A model generated the notes under the pieces. The model was not told the DNA's origin, searched no databases, and worked only from the letters and a program-made list of their open reading frames with translations. A program made the translations under genes and the position numbers. 64,000 bases of DNA from Flavimobilis massiliensis. Its GTDB lineage: Bacteria; Actinomycetota; Actinomycetes; Actinomycetales; Cellulomonadaceae. This document shows, in pieces, positions 1 through 7,680 of the stretch. Numbering within the stretch: the stretch's first letter is position 1; every line of letters starts with the position of its first letter. The stretch spans positions 1,240,001 to 1,304,000 of the forward strand of contig NZ_LT964979.1 in the NCBI RefSeq assembly GCF_900240335.1. The letters are read 5' to 3'.

Positions 1-85
1 CGATGACGACCTTCGTGGTGTAGGCGACGTCGGCAGGGCTCGAGGCGTTGACGTAGGCCTGGAGGTCGGCAGCGGTGGTGGTCAC
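1..85 (-). CDS. Start of a phage head-tail connector-like protein (partial)
   Basis: A GTG start at 85 overlaps the stop of the capsid gene (GTGA). Only about 28 residues are visible before the window edge, beginning VTTTAADLQAYVNAS. The position directly after the major capsid gene and the overlapping start are typical of the gp6-like head-tail adaptor of HK97-type phages. The fragment is too short to identify by sequence, so the function is inferred from position only. Confidence 0.5.
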   Translation of the reverse strand, partial: MTTTAADLQAYVNASSPADVAYTTKVVI

Positions 86-1620
86 GGCGTGTCGACGACC
101 TTGACCAGGCCCTCGGGCTTCTGGAGGACGGCCGCGAGGTAGCCGTAGATCGAGAAGTCCTTGGTGAGGTTGACGATGTTCTCGTCCTGGAGCCGGACGG
201 GCGCGCCGGGCGACTCGAGCGTCTTGATCGCGGTGCGGTCGTAGGCGACGACCGTGCCCGCGTCCGCGCCGGGCAGGAGCCGGAACGTCAGGCCGGCGAC
301 GTCGCCGGCACCGGTGTTGACGGTGATCGTGCCGACCTTGTCGGCGGGCGCGCCGGTGACCTGGAGGACGCGGTCGGTCGCGGGCACGGCGTACAGGGCG
401 AGGAACGTGGCCTTGTCGACGAACACGCCGTCGAGCGCGCGGCCGGCGTCGTCGAAGTGCTCGACGAGGTCGAGGACCGCGGTGACGATGCCGTCCTGCG
501 TCGTGAGGTCGGCAGTGACCTCGTCGAGCGCGTCCGAGCCGGTGACGGCGAGCGCGTCGGTGAGGACCTTGCGAACGTAGACCTCGCTCGCGCGGGCGTA
601 GCGCTCGACCATCGCCTCGAACGTCGTGTCGAGGATGCCGACCGTCGAGCGCTCGATCGTCTGGCGGGAGAGCGAGCTCCAGCCGCCGAGCGTGACGATG
701 GGCGCGGTCTTGGTCGTGATCGAGACCTTGCCGAAGAGCAGGTCGTCGCCCTCGTCGGCCTGGACGCCGACCTGCGTGGAGTCGGACTCGAGCACGGCAT
801 ACTCGACGCCCATGCCGGTCGCCGGCAGCGCGCCGGTGGCGAACGTCGACATGACGGGGCGGCGCTTCTTGATGATCTCGACGAGGTCGCCGATCCAGGC
901 GTCCTTGAGGACGGCGTCGCCGGAGACGGCACCGGTGTAGGCGCGAACCGCGGCCTCGTCGCCGGCGGCGACTCGCTTGACCATGTCGCCGATCGAGCGG
1001 AACGTCGGCGTGGCCTCGGCGGCGGGGCGCAGGCCCTCGGAGCGGATGAGCTCGACCTGGCGGGCGAGGTCCTCGACGGACTCGCGCAGGGCCACGTCGG
1101 GCGTGGGGGTGGACTCGGGCATGGGGGTGTTCTCCTTGCTGGTGGCGGAGCGGACGGACGAGACCTTGGCGGTGTCGTAGGCGGGGAACGGGACGACGGA
1201 GACCTCGCGGACGCGGATCTTCGTGCGGGTGATGGTGAGGACGTCGTCGGCGTCGCGCGACTCGACGTGCTCGAGCGGCTGGAAGCCGATGGAGAAGCGG
1301 TCCAGAGCGCCGTCGCGCAGGAGCGTGTAGACGTCGTTGCCGCGCGAGGTCTCAGAGATCTTCGCGGTGATCTCCCAGCCCTCGTCGGTGTCACGGTGAG
1401 ACACGACGCGACCGATAATCGCGGCGTGGTCGGCGAAGAGCTTGGCGTCGTCGGACTCGACGACGGCGCCTCGTGCGACCTGCTCGAGGTAGGTCCCATC
1501 GGTCCACCAGTCGCGGATCTTGACGGGCGTGTCCCACGGCACGGCGATGCCGGTGACGGTGCGCTCGTCGAGGTCGGCCGACCGGACCTCGAACGCGCGG
1601 GTGAGAAGCTGCTCAGGCAA
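82..1620 (-). CDS. Prohead protease fused to HK97-type major capsid protein
   Basis: The protein is 512 residues from a TTG start at 1620, chosen because a GGAGG box lies six bases upstream and the start overlaps the portal stop. Residues about 1-165 resemble an HK97-family (U35) prohead protease, with a core around GRVVSHRDTDEGWEI and an RVREVSVVPFPAYD motif typical of that family. Residues about 175-230 are a polar, Pro/Glu-rich delta-like linker. The remaining 280 residues look like an HK97-fold capsid protein, with the late motif FSIYGYLAAVLQKPEGLVKV. In most phages the protease and capsid are separate genes, but fusions are known. The protease would process the assembled prohead. The start and fusion are seen directly and the family call is by motif. 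Confidence 0.85.
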   Translation of the reverse strand: MPEQLLTRAFEVRSADLDERTVTGIAVPWDTPVKIRDWWTDGTYLEQVARGAVVESDDAKLFADHAAIIGRVVSHRDTDEGWEITAKISETSRGNDVYTLLRDGALDRFSIGFQPLEHVESRDADDVLTITRTKIRVREVSVVPFPAYDTAKVSSVRSATSKENTPMPESTPTPDVALRESVEDLARQVELIRSEGLRPAAEATPTFRSIGDMVKRVAAGDEAAVRAYTGAVSGDAVLKDAWIGDLVEIIKKRRPVMSTFATGALPATGMGVEYAVLESDSTQVGVQADEGDDLLFGKVSITTKTAPIVTLGGWSSLSRQTIERSTVGILDTTFEAMVERYARASEVYVRKVLTDALAVTGSDALDEVTADLTTQDGIVTAVLDLVEHFDDAGRALDGVFVDKATFLALYAVPATDRVLQVTGAPADKVGTITVNTGAGDVAGLTFRLLPGADAGTVVAYDRTAIKTLESPGAPVRLQDENIVNLTKDFSIYGYLAAVLQKPEGLVKVVDTP

Positions 1621-2734
1621 CGGGGGCCTCCTGGGTGGCGGGCTGGTGGTCGACGACCGGGAGGCCCTCGATCTGCTGTGCGTAGGCGAGCGAGTACAGG
1701 CCCATCGAGATCGCGAGCTGGTGGGCCTCGTAGCGGGTCTTGGTGTCGGTGCGCAGGAGCGCGTCCACGTTGAAGCGAGCCTCCTGGCCACGCGGGAGGA
1801 CGGCGCTCATGGCCATCTCGATCTCGCGCATGTACGCCATGAGCGTGTAGCGGACGAACGCGATGTCTTCCTGCTCCTGGTTGCTGTACGTCGTGCTCGT
1901 GCCCTCGATCGCGGCGAGCATGTACTTCGCGGGGATCCCGAAGAGGCGGGCGACCTCGGTGATCGTCCAGGTGCGGGACTCGAGGAACTGCGCGTCGCGC
2001 GGGGCCAGGAGCAGGTGGTCGTACTTGAGGCCGGCGCCGAGCACGGCGGGCTCGGTTGGCTTCCAGGACGCGGCGAGCTGCTTCTTCCACTCGGCGGCCT
2101 GCGCCGGGGTGAGCTGCTGCTCGGTGGAGAGGATGCCGGACGGGATCGTCGAGTCGTTGAAGAAGTTCGCGGCGTAGTCGCGCAGGTCGAGCCCGCCGCG
2201 CAGGTCGGCAGCGGCGGCCTGGACCGGGCCGAGGCCGACGAGGCGGCCGGGGACGCGCATGAGCTGGAGGTGCTGGACGTCGGAGGTCGTGTAGTCGACT
2301 CCGTCGCGTCCGTAGACGATCTGCCCGGTGCGCGGGTCGCGGCTGACGGAGACTTCGTAGGTCGGCCAGACCTCGAGCGCGATGACGTAGCCGTCTGCGC
2401 CGCGGTGCTTGCGCCAGAAGGCGTTGCCCGTCATGGCGAGCGACGTCGTCGTCGCTTCGAGGAACGCGGCGCGCGGCGCGCCGAGGACGTCCGGGTTGCG
2501 CACGAGCGCCGGGGTCTCGATCTGCGTGCCGCCGCGCTCGACGTCGAGGGAGAGCTGTGAGACGGCCGTCGCGATGATCTGGACCGCGCGGTAGACGGCG
2601 GGCAGGGTGAGGGCCTCGTCGGTCGTCACGAGCCTCGCGGTCGCCGAGCGCGCGGGCGGGGTGACGCCTGCGGGCATCGACTCGGCGCGCTCGTGGAGGG
2701 CGCCGGCGGTGCGGAAGCGGTCGAAGAACCTCAT
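1613..2734 (-). CDS. Phage portal protein
   Basis: The protein is 373 residues from ATG 2734; an in-frame GTG at 2761 is an alternative because neither start has a strong ribosome site. Portal-family features are the early LPAVYRAVQIIATAVSQL segment, a conserved middle with NFFNDSTIPSGIL, and TRTWTITEVARLFGIPAKYML. Portals form the dodecameric ring at one capsid vertex through which DNA is packaged. The gene lies between the terminase block and the protease-capsid fusion, and its stop overlaps the fusion's TTG start, which suggests coupled translation. Confidence 0.85.
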   Translation of the reverse strand: MRFFDRFRTAGALHERAESMPAGVTPPARSATARLVTTDEALTLPAVYRAVQIIATAVSQLSLDVERGGTQIETPALVRNPDVLGAPRAAFLEATTTSLAMTGNAFWRKHRGADGYVIALEVWPTYEVSVSRDPRTGQIVYGRDGVDYTTSDVQHLQLMRVPGRLVGLGPVQAAAADLRGGLDLRDYAANFFNDSTIPSGILSTEQQLTPAQAAEWKKQLAASWKPTEPAVLGAGLKYDHLLLAPRDAQFLESRTWTITEVARLFGIPAKYMLAAIEGTSTTYSNQEQEDIAFVRYTLMAYMREIEMAMSAVLPRGQEARFNVDALLRTDTKTRYEAHQLAISMGLYSLAYAQQIEGLPVVDHQPATQEAPVA

Positions 2735-2764
2735 GCGCTGATCTGACCGCGACCTATCCACGTT

Positions 2765-2956
2765 TCAGGAATGCCCGGCGCGCCGTCGATGTTCGGCGAG
2801 GGCCTTGGCGGCCTGGAGGTCGCCGGGGTGCGCGCGGCGCTCGTGGTGGCGGGCGTCGGAGAGTGCGCCGCCGCGGCTCGTCGAGGGCAGGCCTCGCCAG
2901 CCGCAGTCGCACAGTGGCAGGTACGTCATGCCGCCGGCGTCGATCTTGACTCGCAT
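2765..2956 (-). CDS. Small phage protein with one Cys-x-Cys motif
   Basis: A 63-residue protein lies between terminase and portal. It begins MRVKIDAGGMTYLPLCDCGW, with a Cys-Asp-Cys-Gly-Trp-Arg-Gly motif resembling half of a zinc knuckle, and ends in a basic, His-rich tail. The ATG at 2956 is 14 bases after the terminase stop and codon use matches its neighbours. Small CxCGWR-type proteins occur beside terminases in actinophages. The role is unknown. Confidence 0.65.
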   Translation of the reverse strand: MRVKIDAGGMTYLPLCDCGWRGLPSTSRGGALSDARHHERRAHPGDLQAAKALAEHRRRAGHS

Positions 2957-2970
2957 GTGGTGGCTCGCTC

Positions 2971-4404
2971 TCAGTAGATCGGGATGCTCGTCGGGATCCG
3001 GGTGGCGTGCCACGCGGCGACCATCGCGGCGATGACGGCGTCGACCGGGCGCGCGGAGTGATGCCGTGAGGGGCCAAGCTGCTCGCCGACGCGACGCTCG
3101 ACGGTCGCGACCAGGCCGTCGCGCAGCGCGGGCGTGCCGTCGTGGACGAGGTCCGGCACGGCGGTCTTGAACTCGGTCCAGGCGGTGCCGTAGTCGCGGC
3201 CGGCCAGGGTCTCGATGCGGTGCCCGGCGCGGCGCAGCTGGTCGGTGACCATGCGGGCGGGACCGCCGTCGTCGGCGGCGACGACCGCGGGGCGGTGCTT
3301 GCTGATGAACGCGGCGAGGTAGGGCGCGAGCCAACCGACGTCGGGGGCGGTGCGCACGACGTGGAGGTGGAGCGTGCCGGCGTCGTCGAGCCATGCCGAC
3401 CAGACCGAGGCGCTCGAGCGGTCGAGCGCGACGTCGTAAGCGACGGCGAGGCGCGACGGGTCGGGCTGCTCGAGCTCGGCGCGCGCCCGCGTGTCCCACT
3501 CGGCGACGTCGACGACGGCGCCGGCGCTCGTCGTCGTCGTCGGGACGTTCATGAACCCGCGCAGGAAGTCGGCCGGCGCGTTGGCGCGGTGCTCGGCGGC
3601 CAGGTCCTCGATCGTGATGAGGCCGTCGAGGCCGGGGTGGAACTCCCACGATGCGGGGTCGTCGGGGTCGAGGGTCGGGTCCATCGACCAGTCGAAGAAC
3701 GCGATGGGCGACGTCGGGTCGTCGAGGGACTCGCGTCCGATGCGCATGAGCTCGGTCCACCACTCACTCGTCGCGTCGCCGGCTGCCGAGGCGATGTAGA
3801 GCTGCCGGTCGCGCTTGGTGATCTGCGCGGGTCGGATCGCCTTCATGAGGTCGGCGCCCTGGACGCCGTCGAAGGCCCAGCCCTCGTCGACGAACGCGAG
3901 CTCGGGTGAGTACCCGTGGAGCGACTCCTTGTCCGGGGTGAACGGTGCGATGAACGAGCCGTTGGGCATGGTCGCGCGCTGGTCGCCCTTGCCGCGCTTG
4001 ATCGAGAGCATCGAGCGGAACACGGCCGAGGTCGAGAGGTCCGCGACGAGGTCTTCCCAGCGCGCCGAGGCGTCCTTGCCGGACTGCGCGGTCGTGAACA
4101 CCTGGACGCCGGGCCGGCTGAGGGTCCGCTCGAGGCAGATGGGTCGCATGAGCGTCGTCTTGCCGGTCTGCCGGGGCAGGGACACGATGACGAGCTGGTA
4201 GCGGAACCGGAGCCGGGAGCCGGGCGGGTTGAGCTCGGTCGCGACGTCGGCGATGTACTGCTGGTGAGGCTTGAGCGGACGTCCGAGCGCGGCGGCGAGC
4301 ACGCCGATCTTGCCGCCGCGCGTGCGCAGCTCGGGGTTGCGCGCCGTCGCGGCGGTCGGGGGCCGGCGCAGGTCCTCCAGGCGCAGGAGACGACTACTCG
4401 GCAT
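2971..4404 (-). CDS. Phage terminase large subunit (TerL)
   Basis: The protein is 477 residues. The ATPase domain shows a Walker A-like motif in SLPRQTGKTTLM (residues about 75-85) and a Walker B motif LAFVDEGW about 90 residues later. The C-terminal nuclease-like domain has AVAYDVALD, VVAADDGGPA and a closing RPVDAVIAAMVAA segment with acidic residues where RNase H-fold nucleases bind metal. TerL drives DNA into the prohead and cuts it. It overlaps the small-subunit gene by 11 bases. Length is near the usual 450-550. Confidence 0.92.
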   Translation of the reverse strand: MPSSRLLRLEDLRRPPTAATARNPELRTRGGKIGVLAAALGRPLKPHQQYIADVATELNPPGSRLRFRYQLVIVSLPRQTGKTTLMRPICLERTLSRPGVQVFTTAQSGKDASARWEDLVADLSTSAVFRSMLSIKRGKGDQRATMPNGSFIAPFTPDKESLHGYSPELAFVDEGWAFDGVQGADLMKAIRPAQITKRDRQLYIASAAGDATSEWWTELMRIGRESLDDPTSPIAFFDWSMDPTLDPDDPASWEFHPGLDGLITIEDLAAEHRANAPADFLRGFMNVPTTTTSAGAVVDVAEWDTRARAELEQPDPSRLAVAYDVALDRSSASVWSAWLDDAGTLHLHVVRTAPDVGWLAPYLAAFISKHRPAVVAADDGGPARMVTDQLRRAGHRIETLAGRDYGTAWTEFKTAVPDLVHDGTPALRDGLVATVERRVGEQLGPSRHHSARPVDAVIAAMVAAWHATRIPTSIPIY

Positions 4405-4711
4405 CGGCCAGGGCCTCGGTGATCCGCTCGAACTCGCGGGACACGGCCTCGGCGATGGTGGGCAGGCCGTCTGCGGTGTCCAGGACGCGAGCGTAGAGCT
4501 GCATTCCGGCGACGGTGACCTTGCCGAACCTGAACTCGGAGTCGAGGGCGCGTGCGCCCTGGAGGATGAGCTCGACCTTGAGGGTGTGGGTGGCGTCGAG
4601 GGCGCCGTGCTCGCGCAGCGCGGCGATGGTCACGCAGGCAGCGCGCTCGATCGCGCCACCCCCAGCGTGTTCGATCTCGGGCAGGTCGAGAGTGCCTTGC
4701 TCCAGGTCCAT
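4394..4711 (-). CDS. Probable phage terminase small subunit
   Basis: A 105-residue protein sits just before and overlaps terL. The ATG at 4711 has a GAGG ribosome site. It is acidic at both ends and helical in the middle (VELILQGARALDSEF, then VAGMQLYARVLDTADGL), like short actinophage TerS proteins that recognise the packaging site. The assignment rests on position, size and helical character; no specific motif proves it. Confidence 0.6.
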   Translation of the reverse strand: MDLEQGTLDLPEIEHAGGGAIERAACVTIAALREHGALDATHTLKVELILQGARALDSEFRFGKVTVAGMQLYARVLDTADGLPTIAEAVSREFERITEALADAE

Positions 4712-4736
4712 GGTGGCCTCGTTTCCGTTGCAATCT

Positions 4737-4757
4737 CGCCGTTCTCGGCGTTTTTTT
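4737..4757 (+). terminator. Intrinsic terminator facing right, antisense to the late operon
   Basis: A CGCCG-TTCT-CGGCG stem-loop (4737-4750) is followed directly by seven T residues (4751-4757). It reads on the plus strand, in the 92-base gap between the HNH and terS genes, both on the minus strand. It would stop transcripts running rightward, antisense to the phage genes. It is the only hairpin with a true T-run that I noticed in the window. Confidence 0.7.
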
Positions 4758-4803
4758 GGAGGGTTGGGGAGGGATCGAAGGTGGGGGCGGGTCTTCCAGG
4801 GCC

Positions 4804-5103
4804 TCAGCCGAAGAAAGCGGATCCGTCGACGACCGGCCGGGGCGGCGTCGGCGGGCGGGCGGTGCTCGTCGGCCTGGCGCCTCGCGAGAGGTTGCAGCGG
4901 CGGTGGGCCGGGCGCAGGTTGTCGATCGCGTCGGTGCCGCCGCGCGAGCGGGGCACGAGGTGGTCGAGCGAGAGGGCGAGCGGGTGCAGGTGTCCGACCT
5001 CGGCGGGGTCGGCTGTCTCGGTGCCGCAGAGGTGGCAGGCCGTGCCGTAGACCTCGACGACGCGGCGGCGCAGCGACGCGATGCGTCGTCCTCCCCAGCT
5101 CAT
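4804..5103 (-). CDS. Phage HNH endonuclease
   Basis: A 99-residue protein from ATG 5103. It carries a first zinc pair CHLC (residues 23-26), then LSLDHLVPRSRGGTD holding the catalytic His of the HNH core, then DNLRPAHRRCN with the closing Asn/His/Cys. HNH proteins encoded next to terminase are known in many phages to act with TerS/TerL in DNA cleavage and packaging. Its start overlaps the stop of the preceding gene (ATGA). A 92-base gap containing an antisense terminator separates it from terS. Confidence 0.9.
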   Translation of the reverse strand: MSWGGRRIASLRRRVVEVYGTACHLCGTETADPAEVGHLHPLALSLDHLVPRSRGGTDAIDNLRPAHRRCNLSRGARPTSTARPPTPPRPVVDGSAFFG

Positions 5104-5348
5104 CGCGCACCTCGGAGCGGCACGACGTTGGTCGGGGTCTCGGGCTCGTCGTGAAGCGTGCGTGCCCAAGCAGCGGCACGCTCGGCACGACGGCGCTCGT
5201 CCTCGGCTGCTTGTGCGGCGAGCCACGCGGCACGCGACTCGGCAGCGCGGCACATCGGGCAGCGCGACTGCCCCTCGGCTCGACCCTTGGTGATGCGTCG
5301 GGCGTCTCCCCCGTGCTCGCACGTGGGCACCTCATAGGTGTACCTCAT
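5100..5348 (-). CDS. Small Cys-containing phage protein
   Basis: The protein is 82 residues. An N-terminal CEHGGD motif and a CPMC pair about 20 residues later could bind one zinc ion. An Ala/Arg/Glu-rich helical stretch follows (AAWLAAQAAEDERRRAERAA). The start overlaps the preceding stop and the stop overlaps the HNH start, both as ATGA. A nucleic-acid-binding role is possible but is inference. Confidence 0.65.
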   Translation of the reverse strand: MRYTYEVPTCEHGGDARRITKGRAEGQSRCPMCRAAESRAAWLAAQAAEDERRRAERAAAWARTLHDEPETPTNVVPLRGAR

Positions 5349-5947
5349 CGTCTGCTCCTGCCTGCTCGGAGTGCTGCTCGGGCCAAAGCCGCGCCTCGCG
5401 CGGCGACCTCGGGGTCTGGTGTGTCATCTGTTGGTGGAGGAGCGGAGCGACCGGAGGGCTCCTCCCCCGTGAGGGGGCGAGGGCTTGCATCCAGTTCCGC
5501 ATGGGCTGACCTGCGACGACGCCTGCCCGGCATGACGTAGGCCAGGCCCTCGACGCGCGCTCGGGTGCGGCGGGCGCGCTCGGCGCGGATCGCGTCGAGG
5601 ATCGGGCGTGCGCCGCCGATCATCGCGACGACGAGCGTCTTGACGATGCGGACGTGCGAGGGCGCGGGCGCGCCTGCGATGACTCCCCCGCGGGTCCAGA
5701 CGATGAGGCCGGCGTCCTCGAGCACGCGCATGCAGCGGCGTGTCCAGCGCTCGGAGAGTCCTGCGACGTCGGCGACCTGCGCGGCGGTGACGAGGCCCTG
5801 CGCGCTGCGGTGCGGCAGGAGGTCGACGAGGGCGCGCAGCGTCGAGCGCAGGCCCTGGTGCTCGCGTCCGGTGAGGTCGCCCCAGCCTGCGCGGGCGAGC
5901 GACCCGACGAGGGAGTCGACCGGGCGGCCGGCCGTCACGGCGCTCAC
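5345..5947 (-). CDS. Winged-helix phage protein, possibly replication-related
   Basis: The protein is 200 residues from GTG 5947, which overlaps the previous stop (GTGA); the long in-frame extension upstream covers another gene and is not used. Residues about 45-95 form a helix-turn-helix with wing: VTAAQVADVAGLSERWTRRC, then VLEDAGLIVWTRGG. This resembles winged-helix domains of actinophage and plasmid replication proteins. The C-terminal 80 residues are basic, then Pro/Ala-rich and probably disordered. No polymerase, primase or helicase motif is seen. Confidence 0.68.
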   Translation of the reverse strand: MSAVTAGRPVDSLVGSLARAGWGDLTGREHQGLRSTLRALVDLLPHRSAQGLVTAAQVADVAGLSERWTRRCMRVLEDAGLIVWTRGGVIAGAPAPSHVRIVKTLVVAMIGGARPILDAIRAERARRTRARVEGLAYVMPGRRRRRSAHAELDASPRPLTGEEPSGRSAPPPTDDTPDPEVAARGAALARAALRAGRSRR

Positions 5948-6228
5948 TCGACCCACCCAGCGCGACGAGCGACGTCGAGCGGCGTCGGCGCGTGTGCGGG
6001 CGCGGGTGCTGGGAGCAGGACGCGTGCGAGCTGACGCAGGAGCGAGCGCGAGCGGTTCGCGTAGAGCCACGCCTGCGAGAGGTCGTCGGCCGCGTCGACG
6101 AGGTCCTCGCGGAGAGCCTCGTCGTCGGTCTCGTGGCGGGCACGGTGGATGCGCTCGGTCGCGTCGTCGCACAACGCCACGGCGAGGTCGGCGACGGCGA
6201 GCGCGTCGAGGATCGCGGGGCGGCTCAC
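5944..6228 (-). CDS. Small acidic phage protein, unknown function
   Basis: A 94-residue, largely helical protein starting at GTG 6228. Both ends overlap neighbours by GTGA. The first two thirds are acidic (ALREDLVDAADDLSQAW), then a Leu/Arg segment and a Pro/Ala stretch. No recognised domain is visible. It is placed as a real gene by codon use and tight overlaps. Confidence 0.6.
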   Translation of the reverse strand: MSRPAILDALAVADLAVALCDDATERIHRARHETDDEALREDLVDAADDLSQAWLYANRSRSLLRQLARVLLPAPAPAHAPTPLDVARRAGWVE

Positions 6229-6287
6229 AGGTCATCCCCCGGCCAGTAGTCGTCGAGGCGGGCACGCTCGAACGCCTCGAACGTCAT
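6225..6287 (-). CDS. 20-residue micro-gene in the early operon
   Basis: The reading frame from ATG 6287 encodes MTFEAFERARLDDYWPGDDL. Its stop overlaps the GTG start of the next gene (GTGA), exactly like the other junctions in this operon, and it fills the otherwise empty 75-base gap. No strong ribosome site is present. It may be a true small protein or only a translational-coupling device. Confidence 0.42.
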   Translation of the reverse strand: MTFEAFERARLDDYWPGDDL

Positions 6288-6302
6288 GCGCGGATACTCG
6301 CG

Positions 6303-6521
6303 TCAGTGCTCGCGCAGCTCGTCGGACGCCCAGCGGAACGCGCGTGCTTCGGGACCGATGAACAGCGACCATGCGCTGATGCCTTCGCGCTGCGCGGCGG
6401 AGTTGAGAAGGACTCCTGCGCAGGCGTCCTCGGCGCGCGCGTAGGCGTGCTCGCGGTAGAGCTCGAACTCAGCGCGCAGCTGACGCCAGTGCGCGATCGC
6501 CTGCGTGAACACGGCGCTCAT
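6303..6521 (-). CDS. Small phage protein, unknown function
   Basis: A 72-residue protein, MSAVFTQAIAHWRQLRAEFE at the start, mostly helical with many aromatic residues. Its ATG overlaps the stop of the preceding 35-residue gene (ATGA). No family is recognised; it belongs to the early lytic or establishment operon by position. Confidence 0.6.
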   Translation of the reverse strand: MSAVFTQAIAHWRQLRAEFELYREHAYARAEDACAGVLLNSAAQREGISAWSLFIGPEARAFRWASDELREH

Positions 6522-6625
6522 CGCTTGCTCGGGCCGACGTAGTACGGCGTCTCGGTCGGCTCGACGCCGAACCGCTCGCGGTAGGCGGCGCGGTAGCGGG
6601 CGTAGCGCTCTCGGTCGGGTCTCAT
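6518..6625 (-). CDS. 35-residue basic phage protein
   Basis: The frame runs from ATG 6625 to a stop at 6518; both ends overlap neighbours as ATGA. The protein is Arg/Tyr-rich (MRPDRERYARYRAAYRERFG) and ends VGPSKR. Such short basic proteins occur in actinophage early regions, but the function is unknown. The double overlap is the main support. Confidence 0.55.
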   Translation of the reverse strand: MRPDRERYARYRAAYRERFGVEPTETPYYVGPSKR

Positions 6626-7221
6626 GCCATGGCCTTCGTCCGGGACCAGCCAGCGGGGCGCGCTGAGGGGTCGTCGATGGTGTCGTCGTCCCATGCGAGG
6701 GGCGGGACGTGACGGAACTTGCGTGCGCGGGCTCGGTTCGTCTCGGACGGGCCGGGCGTCATCGAGAGCTCGTTGTAGACCCGCTTGATGCGCTCGTGGT
6801 TCTCGAGCGAACACAGGTGGCCTGCTTGCGAGAGCAGCGTGACCGTACGGCGCTCGGGCAGGCCGGCAGCGGCGGCGATGAGGTCGTGGGTCCATCCGAT
6901 AGCGAGCAGCGCGCGGATGCGTCGCCGGGTGCCGATGATGGGCACGAACCCTGCGGGGTTGCTGCGCTCGAACATGGCGTCGGGGTGTACCGCGAGGATC
7001 GCGCGAGCGCGGGCGCGGTTGATGCGGGTGGTCTCGCCCTTGTGGATGCTGTGAAGGGCGCTGGCGGTTACACCAGAGACCTCGGCGATCGCGCGCCAGG
7101 TCATGCGAGCGGCGCGCAGGCGCGCGAGGTGCTCGCGCACCGGGGCGACGTCCATGGTGCGCTCGATGCCCTGCTCGCGCTCGTACCGCCAGCGCTTGAG
7201 GTAGGTGTAGTGCGCGGGCAT
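6622..7221 (-). CDS. Phage helix-turn-helix DNA-binding protein
   Basis: The protein is 199 residues from ATG 7221. Residues about 38-62 form a clear helix-turn-helix (MTWRAIAEVSGVTASALHSI). A second possible one lies near 105-130 (ALLAIGWTHDLIAAAAGLP). Similar double-HTH proteins are common in the early regions of mycobacteriophages and relatives, annotated only as DNA-binding. The C-terminus is charged and ends in a Trp-rich tail. Its start overlaps the stop of the upstream gene. Confidence 0.75.
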   Translation of the reverse strand: MPAHYTYLKRWRYEREQGIERTMDVAPVREHLARLRAARMTWRAIAEVSGVTASALHSIHKGETTRINRARARAILAVHPDAMFERSNPAGFVPIIGTRRRIRALLAIGWTHDLIAAAAGLPERRTVTLLSQAGHLCSLENHERIKRVYNELSMTPGPSETNRARARKFRHVPPLAWDDDTIDDPSARPAGWSRTKAMA

Positions 7222-7397
7222 CAGCAGGTCACCTCGAGCGTGCGCGGCATGATGCGGCGGGCGACGTCCATGGCCTCGTGCCAGGACGTGAAGCGGCCCA
7301 CGATGCGGCTGCCCTCGGTGACGAACCAGGGTCGGGCGTCGGTGTGGACGATCACGCCTGCGGGGGCGCGCCAGACGGCAATGCGCGGGCCGGTCAT
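7221..7397 (-). CDS. Small phage protein, unknown function
   Basis: A 58-residue protein from ATG 7397 (overlap ATGA with the upstream gene). It has a compact beta-rich look: RIAVWRAPAGVIVHTDARPW, then an FTSWHEAMDVARRIM helix. No family is recognised. A longer in-frame start upstream would cover the membrane-protein gene and is rejected. Confidence 0.6.
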   Translation of the reverse strand: MTGPRIAVWRAPAGVIVHTDARPWFVTEGSRIVGRFTSWHEAMDVARRIMPRTLEVTC

Positions 7398-7543
7398 GCG
7401 GCACCTCCGATCGTCGAGGTGAAGCACGGGGTCCCGAGGCTCGTGACGGCCCATAGGTAGGCGACGGTCGCGAGCGCGACGACGGCGACGAGCGCCAGGC
7501 CGACGAGCACGCGGCGGACGAGGTAGACGCGACGAGGGATCAT
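7394..7543 (-). CDS. Single-span membrane protein of 49 residues
   Basis: A short basic start (MIPRRVYLVRRV) is followed by a hydrophobic span of about 22 residues rich in Leu, Val and Ala, then a short tail. The stop overlaps the next start as ATGA and the start overlaps the previous stop. Phage membrane proteins of this size can act in superinfection exclusion or lysis; nothing here tells which. Confidence 0.58.
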   Translation of the reverse strand: MIPRRVYLVRRVLVGLALVAVVALATVAYLWAVTSLGTPCFTSTIGGAA

Positions 7544-7680
7544 GCGAAGGCCACCGTCCCGTCCGTGTTGACGAGGAACTTGAGGCGCATGGACTCGTAG
7601 ACGTCGAGCACCTCGAGCTCGAAGCGGTGGCGGTCGCCGTCGACGATCCGCTCGATGAACCAGTCGTCGACGTCGCTCAT
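7540..7680 (-). CDS. 46-residue acidic phage protein
   Basis: The protein starts MSDVDDWFIERIVDGDRHRF and is acidic with a beta-strand-like end. ATG 7680 overlaps the stop of the HTH gene and its own stop overlaps the membrane-protein start. No family is recognised. Confidence 0.55.
   Translation of the reverse strand: MSDVDDWFIERIVDGDRHRFELEVLDVYESMRLKFLVNTDGTVAFA

Noticed and set aside
457..1773. 438-codon plus-strand frame opposite the capsid gene
   Set aside because: Antisense shadow with no motifs; the true gene is on the minus strand.
288..2090. Long minus-strand frame of 600 codons over the capsid and portal genes
   Set aside because: Arg/Pro/Ser-rich translation typical of an off-frame shadow of GC-rich genes; the capsid and portal frames have family motifs.
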